Positions 26,011 to 35,792 of a stretch of 64,000 bases of DNA are shown here, piece by piece. The translations under genes and the position numbers were made by a program. The notes beneath the pieces were generated by a model, which was given only the letters and a program-made list of their open reading frames with translations, was not told the origin of the DNA and searched no databases. How positions within the stretch are numbered: position 1 is the stretch's first letter; the number at the start of each line of letters is the position of its first letter. The DNA is from G963422705 sp963422705. GTDB lineage: Bacteria > Poribacteria > WGA-4E > WGA-3G. The stretch covers positions 3,472,001 to 3,536,000 of the forward strand of contig OY730443.1 of assembly GCA_963422705.1 (NCBI GenBank), given 5' to 3'.

Positions 26011-28152
26011 TTACCGTTTCAGCATCCGCACAATTATCTGATACCCTTTGGCTTCTGCTAGCGATAAGGCTGTCTCACCTTGGTGATTCTTCAAGGTGGC
26101 ATCGGCATCATGTGCAAGCAGTAGCGCAACGATATCAGCGTAACCTTGCCATGCCGCGTACATCAATGCCGTTTCGCCTACACCGTTTCGCGCATTAACA
26201 GTCGCCCCGTTCTCAAGTAAATAGCGGGTGATTTCCACATTCCCGGTTTTGTGAACAATAAAAATGAGGGGTGTATTTCCGTTCGGCGCTGCAATATTCA
26301 CAGCTGCCCCGTTTTCCAAGAGAAATCGGGCCATCTCGGAGTCGCCTTTTTCCGTGGCGATGAGTAAGGGTGTCCGTTCCAACTCGTCCGGCGAATTCAC
26401 CTTTTCGGAATTATCATCCGTCGCAAGGGCTGCGCTTGCACCTTCCACATCGCCCTGCCAGACAGCTCTCAGGAACGGTTCCGATAGCTCAATCATAACG
26501 TGCTCTTCATTTGCTATCAGCTGTTGATGCACTTCCACCATGCCGCTGGGCCACCGGATTTCTAAGCTATCTGCATATCTGTTTTCGCCGATACCGAAAA
26601 GCGCGCGTACGTCATGGCTACTCATGTAACTCGCGGCCGGCTGTACCTCGCGTATCTGTGTTATTCCGCCCGCCGTTAATATAAGACGTGCGCCGATTCC
26701 GTCTCGATTGCTGACTGTCCCGACAGTTTTAATCCGAACCCAATTCTTGTTGTTTCCGCCATCATTTCTGAGTAACGTTACTGGCGCATTTGACTGCATC
26801 ACGAGAATATCGACATCGCCATCGTTATCGTAGTCCCCGAAACTCGTGCCGCGACTGACTCCTGGGCTCTGGAAATAAGGCCCCGTCTCCTTTGAAATTT
26901 CCTGAAACGTTCCGTCACCTTGATTCTGAAAGAGTTGATTGGGTTGGGCGTATTTCAATATATCGTGTGTCTCTTCAATGTTATCAATGATGTGTCCATT
27001 CGCAATAAAAATGTCAAGCCGTGCATCGTTATCGGCATCAAAAAACATCGTACCGAACCCAACGTAGAGATAACTCTCTTTTCCCAGGTGTGCTTCATAG
27101 ATAACATCCGTGAACGTGCCATCCCCGTTGTTACGGTACAAGGCATTTGTCTCATAGGAGAGGTTTGTGACAAAGATATCTAACCTCCCATCCGCGTTGT
27201 AATCTCCTGTTGCGACACCCATCCCTGCTTGCGATACACCGTTGAAACTATAGGCGCACCCCGCTAGCGTCGAGATTTCGCTGAACGTCCCGTCTCCATT
27301 ATTGTAAAAGAAATCGTTCCGTGTATCATCGTTTGCTACGTAAAGATCTGGCGCCCCATCGTTGTTGAAATCCGCCGAAACTACCCCTAAACCTTTTCCG
27401 TGAAACAATCCCCCAATATTCCCGACGCCTGCTGCTTCAGTGACATCCGTGAACGTACCATCCCCGTTATTCCGATAAAGCCTATCTGGTGCCCCTTCAA
27501 ATAGCGACGGGTGACAATAGGTAACCGTTCCATCCTCACCGCAAGGGCGGTAAACAACATCCAGCGAATACACGAGATAGTTGACAACAAAAACATCAAG
27601 GTGCCCGTCCCTATCATAGTCAAGGAAGGTGGCGCTACTACTCCATTCCGGGCACTTTATACCCGCTTGTGTCGTCACATCGGTAAACGTCCCATCTCCA
27701 TTATTCCGATAAAGCGTGTTGTGCCCGAAGTTGGTAACGTAGATATCAACGTTGCCATCGTTATCGTAATCCGCGCATGCTACACCTTGTCCGTAGTTTC
27801 CGCGATTCCCTACGCCCGCCGCAGCGGTAATATCTCTAAACGTCCCATCACCCCGGTTTTCGTAGAGGATACTTGTCCCAAGTTCGTCAGCGTCTTTGGC
27901 AGCTGAATCTTGCCAATATCCGCTATTCACAAGATAGATGTCGATGTCACCGTCGCTATCAGCGTCAAAGAAAGCACATCCGGAACCGAGCGTCTCAGGG
28001 AGTCTGTATTTGCCTGCTGCCCCGTTGATATGTCGAAAATCGATATTTGATGCTGTGGTAACATCGACAAATTGAACATTCCCTAAGGCGAGGGAGGGGA
28101 TTTGATAGAGAAGGAGGGATATTGCGGTGAGGAGTCGCGTGAGTTGTCTCAT
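26011..28152 (-). CDS. CRTAC1-like FG-GAP/ASPIC protein fused to ankyrin repeats
   Basis: A 713-residue exported protein. After a signal peptide come about seven FG-GAP/VCBS propeller repeats with calcium-type loops (GCAFFDADSDGDIDIYLVN, ACADYDNDGNVDIYVTN), from ~25 to 450. An ASPIC/UnbV domain follows (~470-545, GIGARLILTAGG ... EIRWPSGMVE). The last ~130 residues are three to four ankyrin repeats (ARFLLENGAAVN, ITRYLLENGATVN, IVALLLAHDADATL). FG-GAP plus ASPIC is common in CRTAC1-type proteins; the ankyrin tail is unusual. Its stop and the FGE-like start upstream overlap by four bases (28149-28152), indicating an operon. Probably a surface or periplasmic binding protein. Confidence 0.85.
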   Translation of the reverse strand: MRQLTRLLTAISLLLYQIPSLALGNVQFVDVTTASNIDFRHINGAAGKYRLPETLGSGCAFFDADSDGDIDIYLVNSGYWQDSAAKDADELGTSILYENRGDGTFRDITAAAGVGNRGNYGQGVACADYDNDGNVDIYVTNFGHNTLYRNNGDGTFTDVTTQAGIKCPEWSSSATFLDYDRDGHLDVFVVNYLVYSLDVVYRPCGEDGTVTYCHPSLFEGAPDRLYRNNGDGTFTDVTEAAGVGNIGGLFHGKGLGVVSADFNNDGAPDLYVANDDTRNDFFYNNGDGTFSEISTLAGCAYSFNGVSQAGMGVATGDYNADGRLDIFVTNLSYETNALYRNNGDGTFTDVIYEAHLGKESYLYVGFGTMFFDADNDARLDIFIANGHIIDNIEETHDILKYAQPNQLFQNQGDGTFQEISKETGPYFQSPGVSRGTSFGDYDNDGDVDILVMQSNAPVTLLRNDGGNNKNWVRIKTVGTVSNRDGIGARLILTAGGITQIREVQPAASYMSSHDVRALFGIGENRYADSLEIRWPSGMVEVHQQLIANEEHVMIELSEPFLRAVWQGDVEGASAALATDDNSEKVNSPDELERTPLLIATEKGDSEMARFLLENGAAVNIAAPNGNTPLIFIVHKTGNVEITRYLLENGATVNARNGVGETALMYAAWQGYADIVALLLAHDADATLKNHQGETALSLAEAKGYQIIVRMLKR

Positions 28153-28964
28153 GATTCACCATCTTTCGCGAGCCGAAATCCGATAAAACTCGTTCCAACC
28201 GCCGGATAATGGCCGGTGCGTGTTGAACAGCTCGCCAGCCGCTCTGGGTTTAGCCACGAACCGCCGCGCACAACCCGTCTGCTACCGATGCGAGGGCCTT
28301 TTGGATTACGGGCGTCACTCCGATGGTAATACGTATCTGAATACCAATCGGCTACCCATTCCCAAACGTTTCCCGCCATATCGTACGCGCCATAAGGACT
28401 TACACCAGTTGAATAATGGCGTACGGGCGCAAGCGTTGCAAACCCATCTTTGAGGTTCCAAACGTTTGCATGTGCGGTTTGATTTTTTATCCGCTGAGAG
28501 AACGGAGTGCCCCAGGGCCATTGACGGGCATCTGTCCCGCGTGCCGCTTTTTCCCATTCGGCTTCTGTCGGCAAACGTTTCCCTCGCCACGCCGCATACG
28601 CAACTGCTGAATACCAAGAGACACCTACGACGGGGTAGTTCGCTTTCGTGTCCACGATTTCGGGCCACATCCCAAAATTTTCCCCATAACTAATCGGTGT
28701 ATGTTCACTCTGTTTGCCACCGTTTGCCATCCAAAACTGATAGTATTGCGCATTCGTCACTTCCGTTTCGTCGATGTAGTAGGCATCCAGATAAATTTGA
28801 TGAGATGGCGTCGCATTGGGCAGCTCAGTATCACTTCCCATCACGAAGTCCCCGGCGGGGATGAGGCACATCTTGTCCTCGCCAATCGCGCAACGTGCAA
28901 GGCTAAAGAGAATAGATATGAAAAGCAAAATTCGGCTATTGAGGCGTGGATTTGAGACGTTCAT
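28149..28964 (-). CDS. Formylglycine-generating-enzyme-like (FGE-sulfatase domain) protein
   Basis: A 271-residue exported protein of the SUMF1/FGE fold. A signal peptide (ILLFISILFSLARCAIG) precedes the domain, which shows GDFVMGSDTEL, ETEVTNAQYYQFW, VVGVSWYSAVAYAAWRGKRLPTEAEWEKAARG, DMAGNVWEWVADWY and RVVRGGSW. FGE enzymes oxidise a sulfatase cysteine, but most bacterial members of this family have other or unknown roles, and no sulfatase gene is in the window. It overlaps the TPR gene upstream by 29 bases and the CRTAC1 gene downstream by four, so the three form one transcript. Confidence 0.87.
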   Translation of the reverse strand: MNVSNPRLNSRILLFISILFSLARCAIGEDKMCLIPAGDFVMGSDTELPNATPSHQIYLDAYYIDETEVTNAQYYQFWMANGGKQSEHTPISYGENFGMWPEIVDTKANYPVVGVSWYSAVAYAAWRGKRLPTEAEWEKAARGTDARQWPWGTPFSQRIKNQTAHANVWNLKDGFATLAPVRHYSTGVSPYGAYDMAGNVWEWVADWYSDTYYHRSDARNPKGPRIGSRRVVRGGSWLNPERLASCSTRTGHYPAVGTSFIGFRLAKDGES

Positions 28965-30084
28965 ACACTTGATAGGCGCTTTCTGCCATGACGCTCTCGC
29001 CAGAGAGCCGGTAAGCTTCCGAGATGTTGAGATAGAAACGCGCCTCCGACGGTTCTAAGCGGATGGCCGTCTCATACTGTTCTATCGCTTCTGGGTAACG
29101 TTTTAGCATCACATACACACCACCCAGACTATTTCGATAAGTCGCAACATCGGGCTTGTGCTGAATGACGTTTTGGTACAGTGATAGGGCTTGACTATAG
29201 TCTTGTTGTTGGAAATAGAGATAACCGAGCATTTCGTAGCCGCGAATTGCTTTTGAGTCAAGGCTGACGTATCGTTCTAAAGCGACTCGTGCCTGCTCCC
29301 ACTGTTGCCGATTTAACGCGAACCTTCCTAATTCATACCATCCCGTTGCGTCGTTAGGTTCTTGTTGCACATACCTTTCTATGTGCCTCAGCTGTTCATC
29401 CTCAATTGAGAGTACTTCAAAACGGTGTAAAGTTTCTCGCGCCTCGGTTATCTTGCCGATACGGCGATACGCCGTTCCTAAGCTAAAATGCGCCGTGGCG
29501 TGAAACCGATTCAGTTCAAGTAATTTCTGAAGCACCGAGATTGCGGCGTTCCACTCCTCTTTCTCAAGAAGGACGAGGCCCAACGTATCGTATGCCGTTT
29601 GAGATATGGGGTTCAGTTTGATTGCCCGCTGAAGTGCTTTAAGGGCATCATCAAGTTGATGTTCACGAAAATAGGCGATGCCTAACAACGTTCTTGCGCG
29701 CGCATGTTCGCTATTCAGCGCGACTGCTTTCTGCAATACCGCCATGGCTTTTGCGGGATTGCCTAACTGAATCAGTAACACCTCCCCGAGTTCGCAGTAC
29801 GCCTCAATATAATCCGTATCCGCCACGATTGCGCGCCGAAACGCATTTACCGCTGCGTAAAATTTCTCTGCCCCTTGATAGATTAAACCTAACACATAGT
29901 GTCCATCCGCCAATGTGGAATCCACTGTAACCGCCTCTTCCAAGGCGATTTGTGCTTTTTCTTGTTCCCCGTGCGCGAGGGCACGTAATCCCACGTCATA
30001 CAGACGCGCCGCTTCCGAATCATAACGCGCGTATCCATCCTGAACAGATACTAGCAGCGTCAGAATACTCATGATGAACTTCAT
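28936..30084 (-). CDS. TPR-repeat protein, exported
   Basis: About 382 residues starting at ATG 30084 with AGGA upstream; this start gives a signal-like N-terminus (MKFIMSILTLLVSVQDGYA), while an upstream codon at 30144 would precede it with a hydrophilic stretch. The body is roughly ten tetratricopeptide repeats (e.g. AYDTLGLVLLEKEEWNAAISVL; AHFSLGTAYRRIGKITEA; YRNSLGGVYVMLKRYPEAIE). TPR proteins are scaffolds for protein contacts. As first gene of the TPR-FGE-CRTAC1 operon it may serve the same extracytoplasmic process; this is inference. Confidence 0.85.
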   Translation of the reverse strand: MKFIMSILTLLVSVQDGYARYDSEAARLYDVGLRALAHGEQEKAQIALEEAVTVDSTLADGHYVLGLIYQGAEKFYAAVNAFRRAIVADTDYIEAYCELGEVLLIQLGNPAKAMAVLQKAVALNSEHARARTLLGIAYFREHQLDDALKALQRAIKLNPISQTAYDTLGLVLLEKEEWNAAISVLQKLLELNRFHATAHFSLGTAYRRIGKITEARETLHRFEVLSIEDEQLRHIERYVQQEPNDATGWYELGRFALNRQQWEQARVALERYVSLDSKAIRGYEMLGYLYFQQQDYSQALSLYQNVIQHKPDVATYRNSLGGVYVMLKRYPEAIEQYETAIRLEPSEARFYLNISEAYRLSGESVMAESAYQVYERLKSTPQ

Positions 30085-30177
30085 CGCTTGTCCTGAGCTT
30101 GTCAATCTGTCACCCTTGTTCAGACAAATGGAGAAGCATCCCAATCACGATACATCTCCGTAACGTCTCACCTGTAA

Positions 30178-30990
30178 TTATTGTGATTTTATTGCCGCCC
30201 AAGCCGTCGTTAAACGTCCTTGCGGCGAGACGGGTGTTAAGCCAAGCACGGTACCGACGCCGTTGTCCATTAACGTCTGAATATCGGCTTGTTCAAGAGG
30301 CGCATTAAACAAGGCAATCTCGTCTATTAAGCCGAGTGTCCGTCTTTCTGTAGCGGTACCGCCTAAATTCACATCAAGCCCCGCCACCCCAAACTCACCG
30401 GTTGTATCTTGTTCCGCATCGACTTCACCATCAACGTAGATGATTTTCTTCTCACCATCATACGTGAACGCGAGGTGGTGCCAAGCATCATCGTTGACGG
30501 TAACGGTACCGAACAGCCAACTCGGGTTGAGCTCCCCGCTGCCTACCTCGATTTTCCCTTGGTTACCGCCTCGCCCGGGGCCGAAGACGTTCAAAATGTT
30601 CTTCCATCCGGCGGCAAAGGCGACAATCATGTGGTCGTCGGCGCAGCAGGCGCCGTGCGGCTCGCCTTTTCTCTGGACTTTCACCCAGGCGACACCGGTG
30701 TACGCTTCATTCGTCCCTTCTAAGCTTTCAGAACTCGGCACGTTAACGTAGTCATCATCACCGTCGAGACTCAGTGCTTTCCCCCACTTCCCGCCGTCGG
30801 CGACTACCGCCCCGTTCAGCAATTCCCCGTCATTGCCATTGCCGCTAGAATCGCTCACGTCGCCGTCGTCAAAAAGCCAAACTGCGACAGTTGTGGTGCT
30901 ATCGATTGCCGCGAAACTTTGGAGCGAAAAAATGAAGCTTACGCTGTAGAGTGCTGTCATGATGAGAACTGTTTTCAGGTTTCTTTCCAT
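30178..30990 (-). CDS. LamG (concanavalin A-like) domain protein, secreted
   Basis: About 270 residues. I choose ATG 30990 (AAGGA upstream), giving signal peptide LKTVLIMTALYSVSFIFSLQSFA. The rest is one LamG/ConA-like jelly roll: WLFDDGDVSDSSGNGNDGEL, GDDDYVNVPSSESLEG, WHHLAFTYDGEKKIIYVDGE and GLIDEIALFNAPLEQADIQ. Such domains bind sugars or proteins outside the cell. The C-terminal tail (SPQGRLTTAWAAIKS) is short and polar. It precedes the TPR gene by about 95 bases on the same strand but may be a separate unit. Confidence 0.82.
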   Translation of the reverse strand: MERNLKTVLIMTALYSVSFIFSLQSFAAIDSTTTVAVWLFDDGDVSDSSGNGNDGELLNGAVVADGGKWGKALSLDGDDDYVNVPSSESLEGTNEAYTGVAWVKVQRKGEPHGACCADDHMIVAFAAGWKNILNVFGPGRGGNQGKIEVGSGELNPSWLFGTVTVNDDAWHHLAFTYDGEKKIIYVDGEVDAEQDTTGEFGVAGLDVNLGGTATERRTLGLIDEIALFNAPLEQADIQTLMDNGVGTVLGLTPVSPQGRLTTAWAAIKSQ

Positions 30991-31223
30991 CTTTATGATT
31001 ATCCTTCTAAAAGTTAGAAATGGTTTCTTAACCATTCCCTTTAAATTTATCCTATTATATCATAAGATGTGTACCCAGACAAATGAAAGAAATCGGCCCC
31101 TTTCGTTCTCGTGCTGGACAACACGAAAATCCGGGAGAAGTGTCTCCACCCCCGGAATGTTTTCGGATTTTGCGCATATTTTTAAGAGAGAACGAAATCG
31201 CCCAAATAAAGAAAAAATCCTGC

Positions 31224-31252
31224 TTGACATTTTCTTCGTTTTCCGGTATATT
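31224..31252 (+). promoter_or_regulatory. Strong sigma-70-type promoter of the 565-aa unknown gene
   Basis: TTGACA (31224-31229), a 17-base spacer and TATATT (31247-31252). It is one of the best promoter matches in the window and lies about 100 bases before a GTG start with an AGGAGGG site. Confidence 0.65.
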
Positions 31253-31359
31253 GTAGAAAAATCAGTGTTCCGGTTCTCAAACCAATAGCAACGCCTCGCC
31301 GCTTAAGAATTTCGAAACACCCTGCAGCAGATAAAAACGTCACACAGGAGGGACCCCGG

Positions 31360-33057
31360 GTGCTAGTAGATGACAATAGAGAAGAACATCGTATGATGAT
31401 TTTCGGTAATGATAGTCAACATGTCCAAAGTCAGCTCATCGTCGAGGACGGCGTAGCCCCCGGTGGCATCTTGGCCCAGAAGGTTCATGCCCAATCCTAT
31501 ACCGTCACGTTGTATGTCCTGCTCAAGGATTATGGCCTGACTCCCGTTTTTCGAATCAAACCGCGTATCCGTTTCCAACGTTCAAACTACGACAATCTTT
31601 CTTCAAGTGCGCCCCTTCAGTACGACTTGGATGATATCATCGATTTTGCTGAACTCAAACGCGGGATGGATTTAACAGGAAAAGTTGAGGACACAAAACT
31701 TGCTGAGGTGCTTGGCGATGCCCCGACACTTGCGGAGATGGAGGACAATGCCGCGCTGCAGCTCGTTTCACAACGCGATGTCTTTCTCAGAAACCCTCCT
31801 TTCAAAACGAAGACGAAGGTTTTTGGAAAAAGCGATGGGGTTGGTGTGGAAGAGGGCGGCATTCCGATAGGCAAATTCTTGGATGCGCTGAACCAACCAC
31901 GAAACACCGAACAGATTTTCAAAGAATTTTCGAGGGGCACCGCCTTTGCAAGCGATTTGCGGGCCGCGCTCGCACCTTTTTCTGACTTTGAATTCCAATT
32001 CGGAATCTATTCGCGCTATGAGCGGCGCGATTGTGTCTTGAGCACCGAAAATTCCGCGATGAGTGGCAGTTACCGGGCGACATTCGACCCGTGGACGACT
32101 TTAGGATACCTTCGCACCGATGGGGATATGCAGCAGCTTCAAATCCTCGCCCACGAGCGGGGGACGCGCTGGGAACACAAAATTATGCTTGAGCTCCTGA
32201 ATGTACACGCCTTAGAGCGGCTCTCCAGAGAGATTCGCACGCTCAGACACAGCTACCTCATCGGCCGCGTTTTATCCAAAAGCCAAACGGCGCTCAATAT
32301 CTTAGCGAATCTCCGCGAATCCCAACTCAATCATACAACAGCTCTGCCCGCCGGGTACCTGCTCAGCTTGGAAGTACCACTCCCGAGCAAACGGTTTTCC
32401 GTCATTGAACACCGCCGAAAATTACGACAGCTCTTTAACGGCAACGGGAACTATCAACTCCACACGCTCAACGGCGATATTGTGGAAAAACACCAGAATT
32501 TGGCAAAGGGTATACGGGACGGGGTTGTCTGGACGCTGGATAATGTCAATCTCTTTACTGGATTCCCAACCATCCGAGAGCACGATGAGGGCTTCTTTAT
32601 CAACAGAACGCCACCGCAAAACATGTTTGTCGTGCGTTCATCGGCTGAACTTCGAGAACGGCTCCCGCAAAACGGGTTTGAGAAGTGTTGGAATGAAGCG
32701 ATTGACGCGGGCGGGTATACTATTGTCAACAAAGCTAGCGGCAGTGGCTATACCGTCAGTTACGCACGGAAGGATACCGGCAGCATTCATGAAGGCAACA
32801 TCACACAAGAAGGCCGCGCTCACTATCTCTCCATTGAGTACTTGGGGAGAGCGCATACACATAGCAGCAGCAGCGGATGGAAAGAACCGGTCCAACCCAG
32901 TTCCGGGCTATTAGGGAGATTCATCAACCGGCTTAATAGGCAGAAGGGACAACCGCTTCCCGCACATCTCCACGAAATGATTCGAACCGAACAACAGATT
33001 TTAGATGAGATGAAGGCACTCGCGCGGTTTTGTAAAGAGAAATTGGCGATTCCCTAA
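31360..33057 (+). CDS. Unrecognised 565-residue protein
   Basis: I do not recognise this protein. The GTG start is supported by AGGAGGG seven bases upstream and a consensus-like promoter ~110 bases upstream. No signal peptide or membrane segment is seen, so it should be cytoplasmic. The N-terminal ~75 residues form an alternating strand pattern (QLIVEDGVAPGGILAQ, TVTLYVLLKDYGLTPVFRI); residues ~85-230 are acidic and helical; ~275-330 are strongly helical with a possible coiled coil (VHALERLSREIRTLRHSYLI); the C-terminus has HTHSSSS and a basic helical tail. No nucleotide-binding loop or metal motif stands out. The SDR gene follows 30 bases later and may be cotranscribed. Confidence 0.8.
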   Translation: MLVDDNREEHRMMIFGNDSQHVQSQLIVEDGVAPGGILAQKVHAQSYTVTLYVLLKDYGLTPVFRIKPRIRFQRSNYDNLSSSAPLQYDLDDIIDFAELKRGMDLTGKVEDTKLAEVLGDAPTLAEMEDNAALQLVSQRDVFLRNPPFKTKTKVFGKSDGVGVEEGGIPIGKFLDALNQPRNTEQIFKEFSRGTAFASDLRAALAPFSDFEFQFGIYSRYERRDCVLSTENSAMSGSYRATFDPWTTLGYLRTDGDMQQLQILAHERGTRWEHKIMLELLNVHALERLSREIRTLRHSYLIGRVLSKSQTALNILANLRESQLNHTTALPAGYLLSLEVPLPSKRFSVIEHRRKLRQLFNGNGNYQLHTLNGDIVEKHQNLAKGIRDGVVWTLDNVNLFTGFPTIREHDEGFFINRTPPQNMFVVRSSAELRERLPQNGFEKCWNEAIDAGGYTIVNKASGSGYTVSYARKDTGSIHEGNITQEGRAHYLSIEYLGRAHTHSSSSGWKEPVQPSSGLLGRFINRLNRQKGQPLPAHLHEMIRTEQQILDEMKALARFCKEKLAIP

Positions 33058-33087
33058 ACTTCACTACCGAAAAGGAGATAATCCACG

Positions 33088-33918
33088 ATGCAAAAAAAGA
33101 GAAGCGTTCTCATCACCGGTGCTTCCGGCTACATCGCCGGGCGCATGCTCCCGGAATTGCGGGAACGTTACGAACTCGTTCTGCTTGACGTCAAAACCAC
33201 CAACCGCGCTGGCGAATCTGTCGAAGGTATCCAAATTGCCGAACTCACCAATCCTGATAGGAGTAAATACCGTCATCATTTTACAGGCATTGATGCCGTC
33301 ATCCACTGTGCCTTTAAAGGGGGCAGTTTCGAGGATGAACTTTCCAACGTCCAGATGGCATACAACCTCTATCAGACATGCGTGGAAACTGATGTTCGGC
33401 GCGTCGTTGTTTGCAGTTCCAATCACGCCGCTGATTACTATGAGCGGCTCATCTGGGCTGATAAATGTGATGGTGTCACCCCGGACATGCGTCCGCTATC
33501 CGATAACTTCTACGGGTGGGCAAAAGAGGCTTATGAACACCTCGGCTTTGTGTTTGCTACGGGACACGTTGATGGCAAGAAACTCCAGAATGTCCAGCTT
33601 CGCATCGGTGGGCCGCGCGAAACCGACATGGCGAATGCCTCTGCAGACGATTTACAGCAAATGCACCGCGGACTGGGCGCATACCTCAGTGTCCGTGACC
33701 AAATTCAGCTTTTCGTCAAGAGTATCGAGACGGAGGAGATAGAAGACGAAAACGGGATTCCGTTTCAGATTTTCTACGGCATTAGCGACAATTCGCATAA
33801 ATTTTGGAGCATTGCCAATGCCCGAAAAGTTATCGGTTACGCGCCGGAGGATAACAGCGAACTCCGTTTTGCTGAACGTCTGGCTGAACTGTTGAGAGCA
33901 GCCAAAGTTGATGCCTAA
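33088..33918 (+). CDS. NAD-dependent epimerase/dehydratase (extended SDR)
   Basis: A 276-residue Rossmann-fold enzyme with AAGGAG upstream. It has the TGASGYIAG NAD loop at residues ~10-18, an Asp at the end of beta-2 (LVLLDVKT) favouring NAD, VVVCSSNHA with the active-site Ser, and YGWAK supplying the catalytic Tyr and Lys. The layout, including SSNH and short length, resembles uronate dehydrogenase-like SDRs that oxidise hexuronic acids, but sugar specificity cannot be read from sequence alone. It ends four bases into the oppositely oriented BamA/TamA gene. Confidence 0.87.
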   Translation: MQKKRSVLITGASGYIAGRMLPELRERYELVLLDVKTTNRAGESVEGIQIAELTNPDRSKYRHHFTGIDAVIHCAFKGGSFEDELSNVQMAYNLYQTCVETDVRRVVVCSSNHAADYYERLIWADKCDGVTPDMRPLSDNFYGWAKEAYEHLGFVFATGHVDGKKLQNVQLRIGGPRETDMANASADDLQQMHRGLGAYLSVRDQIQLFVKSIETEEIEDENGIPFQIFYGISDNSHKFWSIANARKVIGYAPEDNSELRFAERLAELLRAAKVDA

Positions 33919-35792
33919 AATGCTGCCCCTAAGTTCACGTGAATCTTACCCTGCAGCACAGATTCGCCGGCTGCAAGTCCGTAATTTAACCGCAAGATAC
34001 CGCCGCGTGATTCAAGTCTTGCTCCAAAGCCATATCCTACCCGTACCCGTTCAAAAACGGATGGGCGTTTCACCAACGTCACTGCCCCTGCATCCGTAAA
34101 AACAAAAACTTGGGACGAGCGTCCTACGAGAAACCGATATTCCAAGGAGACATGCACCCGTCGCGGGCCGGAGAACCAGTCTTCATCATAACCCCGTAGT
34201 GTGCTCGCGCCCCCCAAATAAAAGAGTTCTGTCGGTGGAAAGCGCGTTCCCCACGCCGCCGCGCCGTGCAGTCCGATGGCCACCGTCTGCCGTCTCCAAG
34301 CCGGAAAATATTGCTGGAGTGAAAGCCACACTTTCCGGAGCCTGAAATCGCTGTGGGAGAGTTCAAGCGCAAGACTATCGCGTCTACCTCTACTCGGATT
34401 AAGGAAATAGTCACGCGTATCCCGCGTCAACTTCACAGTTAGGCTATACTTTGTTCCTTGGTAAAGTGCCGGTTCCTCGCGTCTAGACGCAATATCGGTT
34501 TGTGGTGCGACGTAAGGTTCACCCGTAGGGATATTCAACCCCGGGCTCGCTGAAAGAAACGCTGCGTCCGGAACGTTGATGCGGGTATACCCAATTGTCA
34601 ACACCCCTTCAAAGATTCGCCCAAAATTCGTTTTCCCACTCAGACGTGCCGACTGCTCCTCAGATACCGCCTCTGTATACGGATTGCGTTGTGATATTGT
34701 CGCGTGTGCAACCCCAATCGCTATCGGTTTGCCGAGTATCCATGGCTCTTCATACGCAAAACGCAGCGTCTTGCGTAAACCCGTTTTCCAATAGAAATTG
34801 ACTTGCCTGCCAGTGCCCAGCAGATTGGTTTCGTGTGCCTCAAGTACGCCGGTAACTTGTGGCGTTTCATGGCGTCCCGATTCCGGAGGTGCGTAGCCGA
34901 TGATACCACTGAGTCGTCCCGTTCGTGCCTCTGTCACATGCGCATGGAAGTTAATGGTGGCTTCCGTCTTCCCTGCTTCTAACACATCGGGGTGGACGTC
35001 GTAGAAATATCCTAAATTGCGTAACCGCTGGTAACTCCGTTCAATCTTGCGCTGCTGGAAAGGTTCTCGCGGTTTGACAGCGATTTCGCGAAGTACTACA
35101 TCGAGTTTCGTCTTTTTGAGTCCGCTGACCTTAACCTCTCCAATCTGAATTGATGTTCCCTCGCGGATATTCAAGTTGAAATCGACAGTGCCGTTCTCAG
35201 CGATAAAGCGGAAGTGCGTTGGCTCCACCTCAATCTTTGGATAGCTGTTTTCGCTATATAGGGTATGAATCCTTTCAATGCCTTTCTCCAATGCTTCTTG
35301 GGTAAAGCGTTCTCCTTCGCGCAATCCGAGTTCTTCCCGAATGTGTCCTTCAGAGAAGCGGGGTGCCGCTTCTGTTGCGCCGAAAATCTTTAACGTTAGT
35401 ATACCGATGCAAAGCGGTATACCTTCCACAATTTTTATCGTGAGGGAAACCTCTGGTACGTCTGGTGTAACGTCTCGCGCATTCCCTGTTTTCAGGGGCA
35501 GGGCATCCGGCGTCAGTTCTGCAAACACAAAACCGGCGTTACGGTACGCCTCGAGGACCCGCGCGAATCCCGCAATAAATTCCTCACGCGAATACGCTTG
35601 CCCCTCTTGCAAGCCGAACCGTTCTGTCAACGTCTTATGAGTGAAGTGCGTATGCCCTTCGAAGCGGATTTTTTGAACAAGATACCGCTGTCCAGCATGC
35701 TGTTCTTCTGAAATTTCCGCCCCGCACGGCAACAAGAAATAAAACAGAACACCGATTAAAAAGAGGAATCCTAGCTGGCGTGGCGGCATCAT
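33915..35792 (-). CDS. BamA/TamA-type outer membrane protein with POTRA domains
   Basis: A 625-residue Omp85-superfamily protein. After a signal peptide (LGFLFLIGVLFYFLLPCGA) come about three POTRA domains (~35-310; e.g. QKIRFEGHTHFTHKTLTERFG, IGEVKVSGLKKTKLDVVLRE) and a C-terminal 16-strand barrel region. The LRGY element of lid loop L6 is present (GGASTLRGYDEDWF). These proteins insert barrels into the outer membrane or secrete passengers. Length and three POTRAs fit TamA or a general Omp85 member better than a five-POTRA BamA. No tamB, lpxD or skp is adjacent. Its gene converges with the SDR gene, overlapping by four bases. Confidence 0.88.
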   Translation of the reverse strand: MMPPRQLGFLFLIGVLFYFLLPCGAEISEEQHAGQRYLVQKIRFEGHTHFTHKTLTERFGLQEGQAYSREEFIAGFARVLEAYRNAGFVFAELTPDALPLKTGNARDVTPDVPEVSLTIKIVEGIPLCIGILTLKIFGATEAAPRFSEGHIREELGLREGERFTQEALEKGIERIHTLYSENSYPKIEVEPTHFRFIAENGTVDFNLNIREGTSIQIGEVKVSGLKKTKLDVVLREIAVKPREPFQQRKIERSYQRLRNLGYFYDVHPDVLEAGKTEATINFHAHVTEARTGRLSGIIGYAPPESGRHETPQVTGVLEAHETNLLGTGRQVNFYWKTGLRKTLRFAYEEPWILGKPIAIGVAHATISQRNPYTEAVSEEQSARLSGKTNFGRIFEGVLTIGYTRINVPDAAFLSASPGLNIPTGEPYVAPQTDIASRREEPALYQGTKYSLTVKLTRDTRDYFLNPSRGRRDSLALELSHSDFRLRKVWLSLQQYFPAWRRQTVAIGLHGAAAWGTRFPPTELFYLGGASTLRGYDEDWFSGPRRVHVSLEYRFLVGRSSQVFVFTDAGAVTLVKRPSVFERVRVGYGFGARLESRGGILRLNYGLAAGESVLQGKIHVNLGAAF

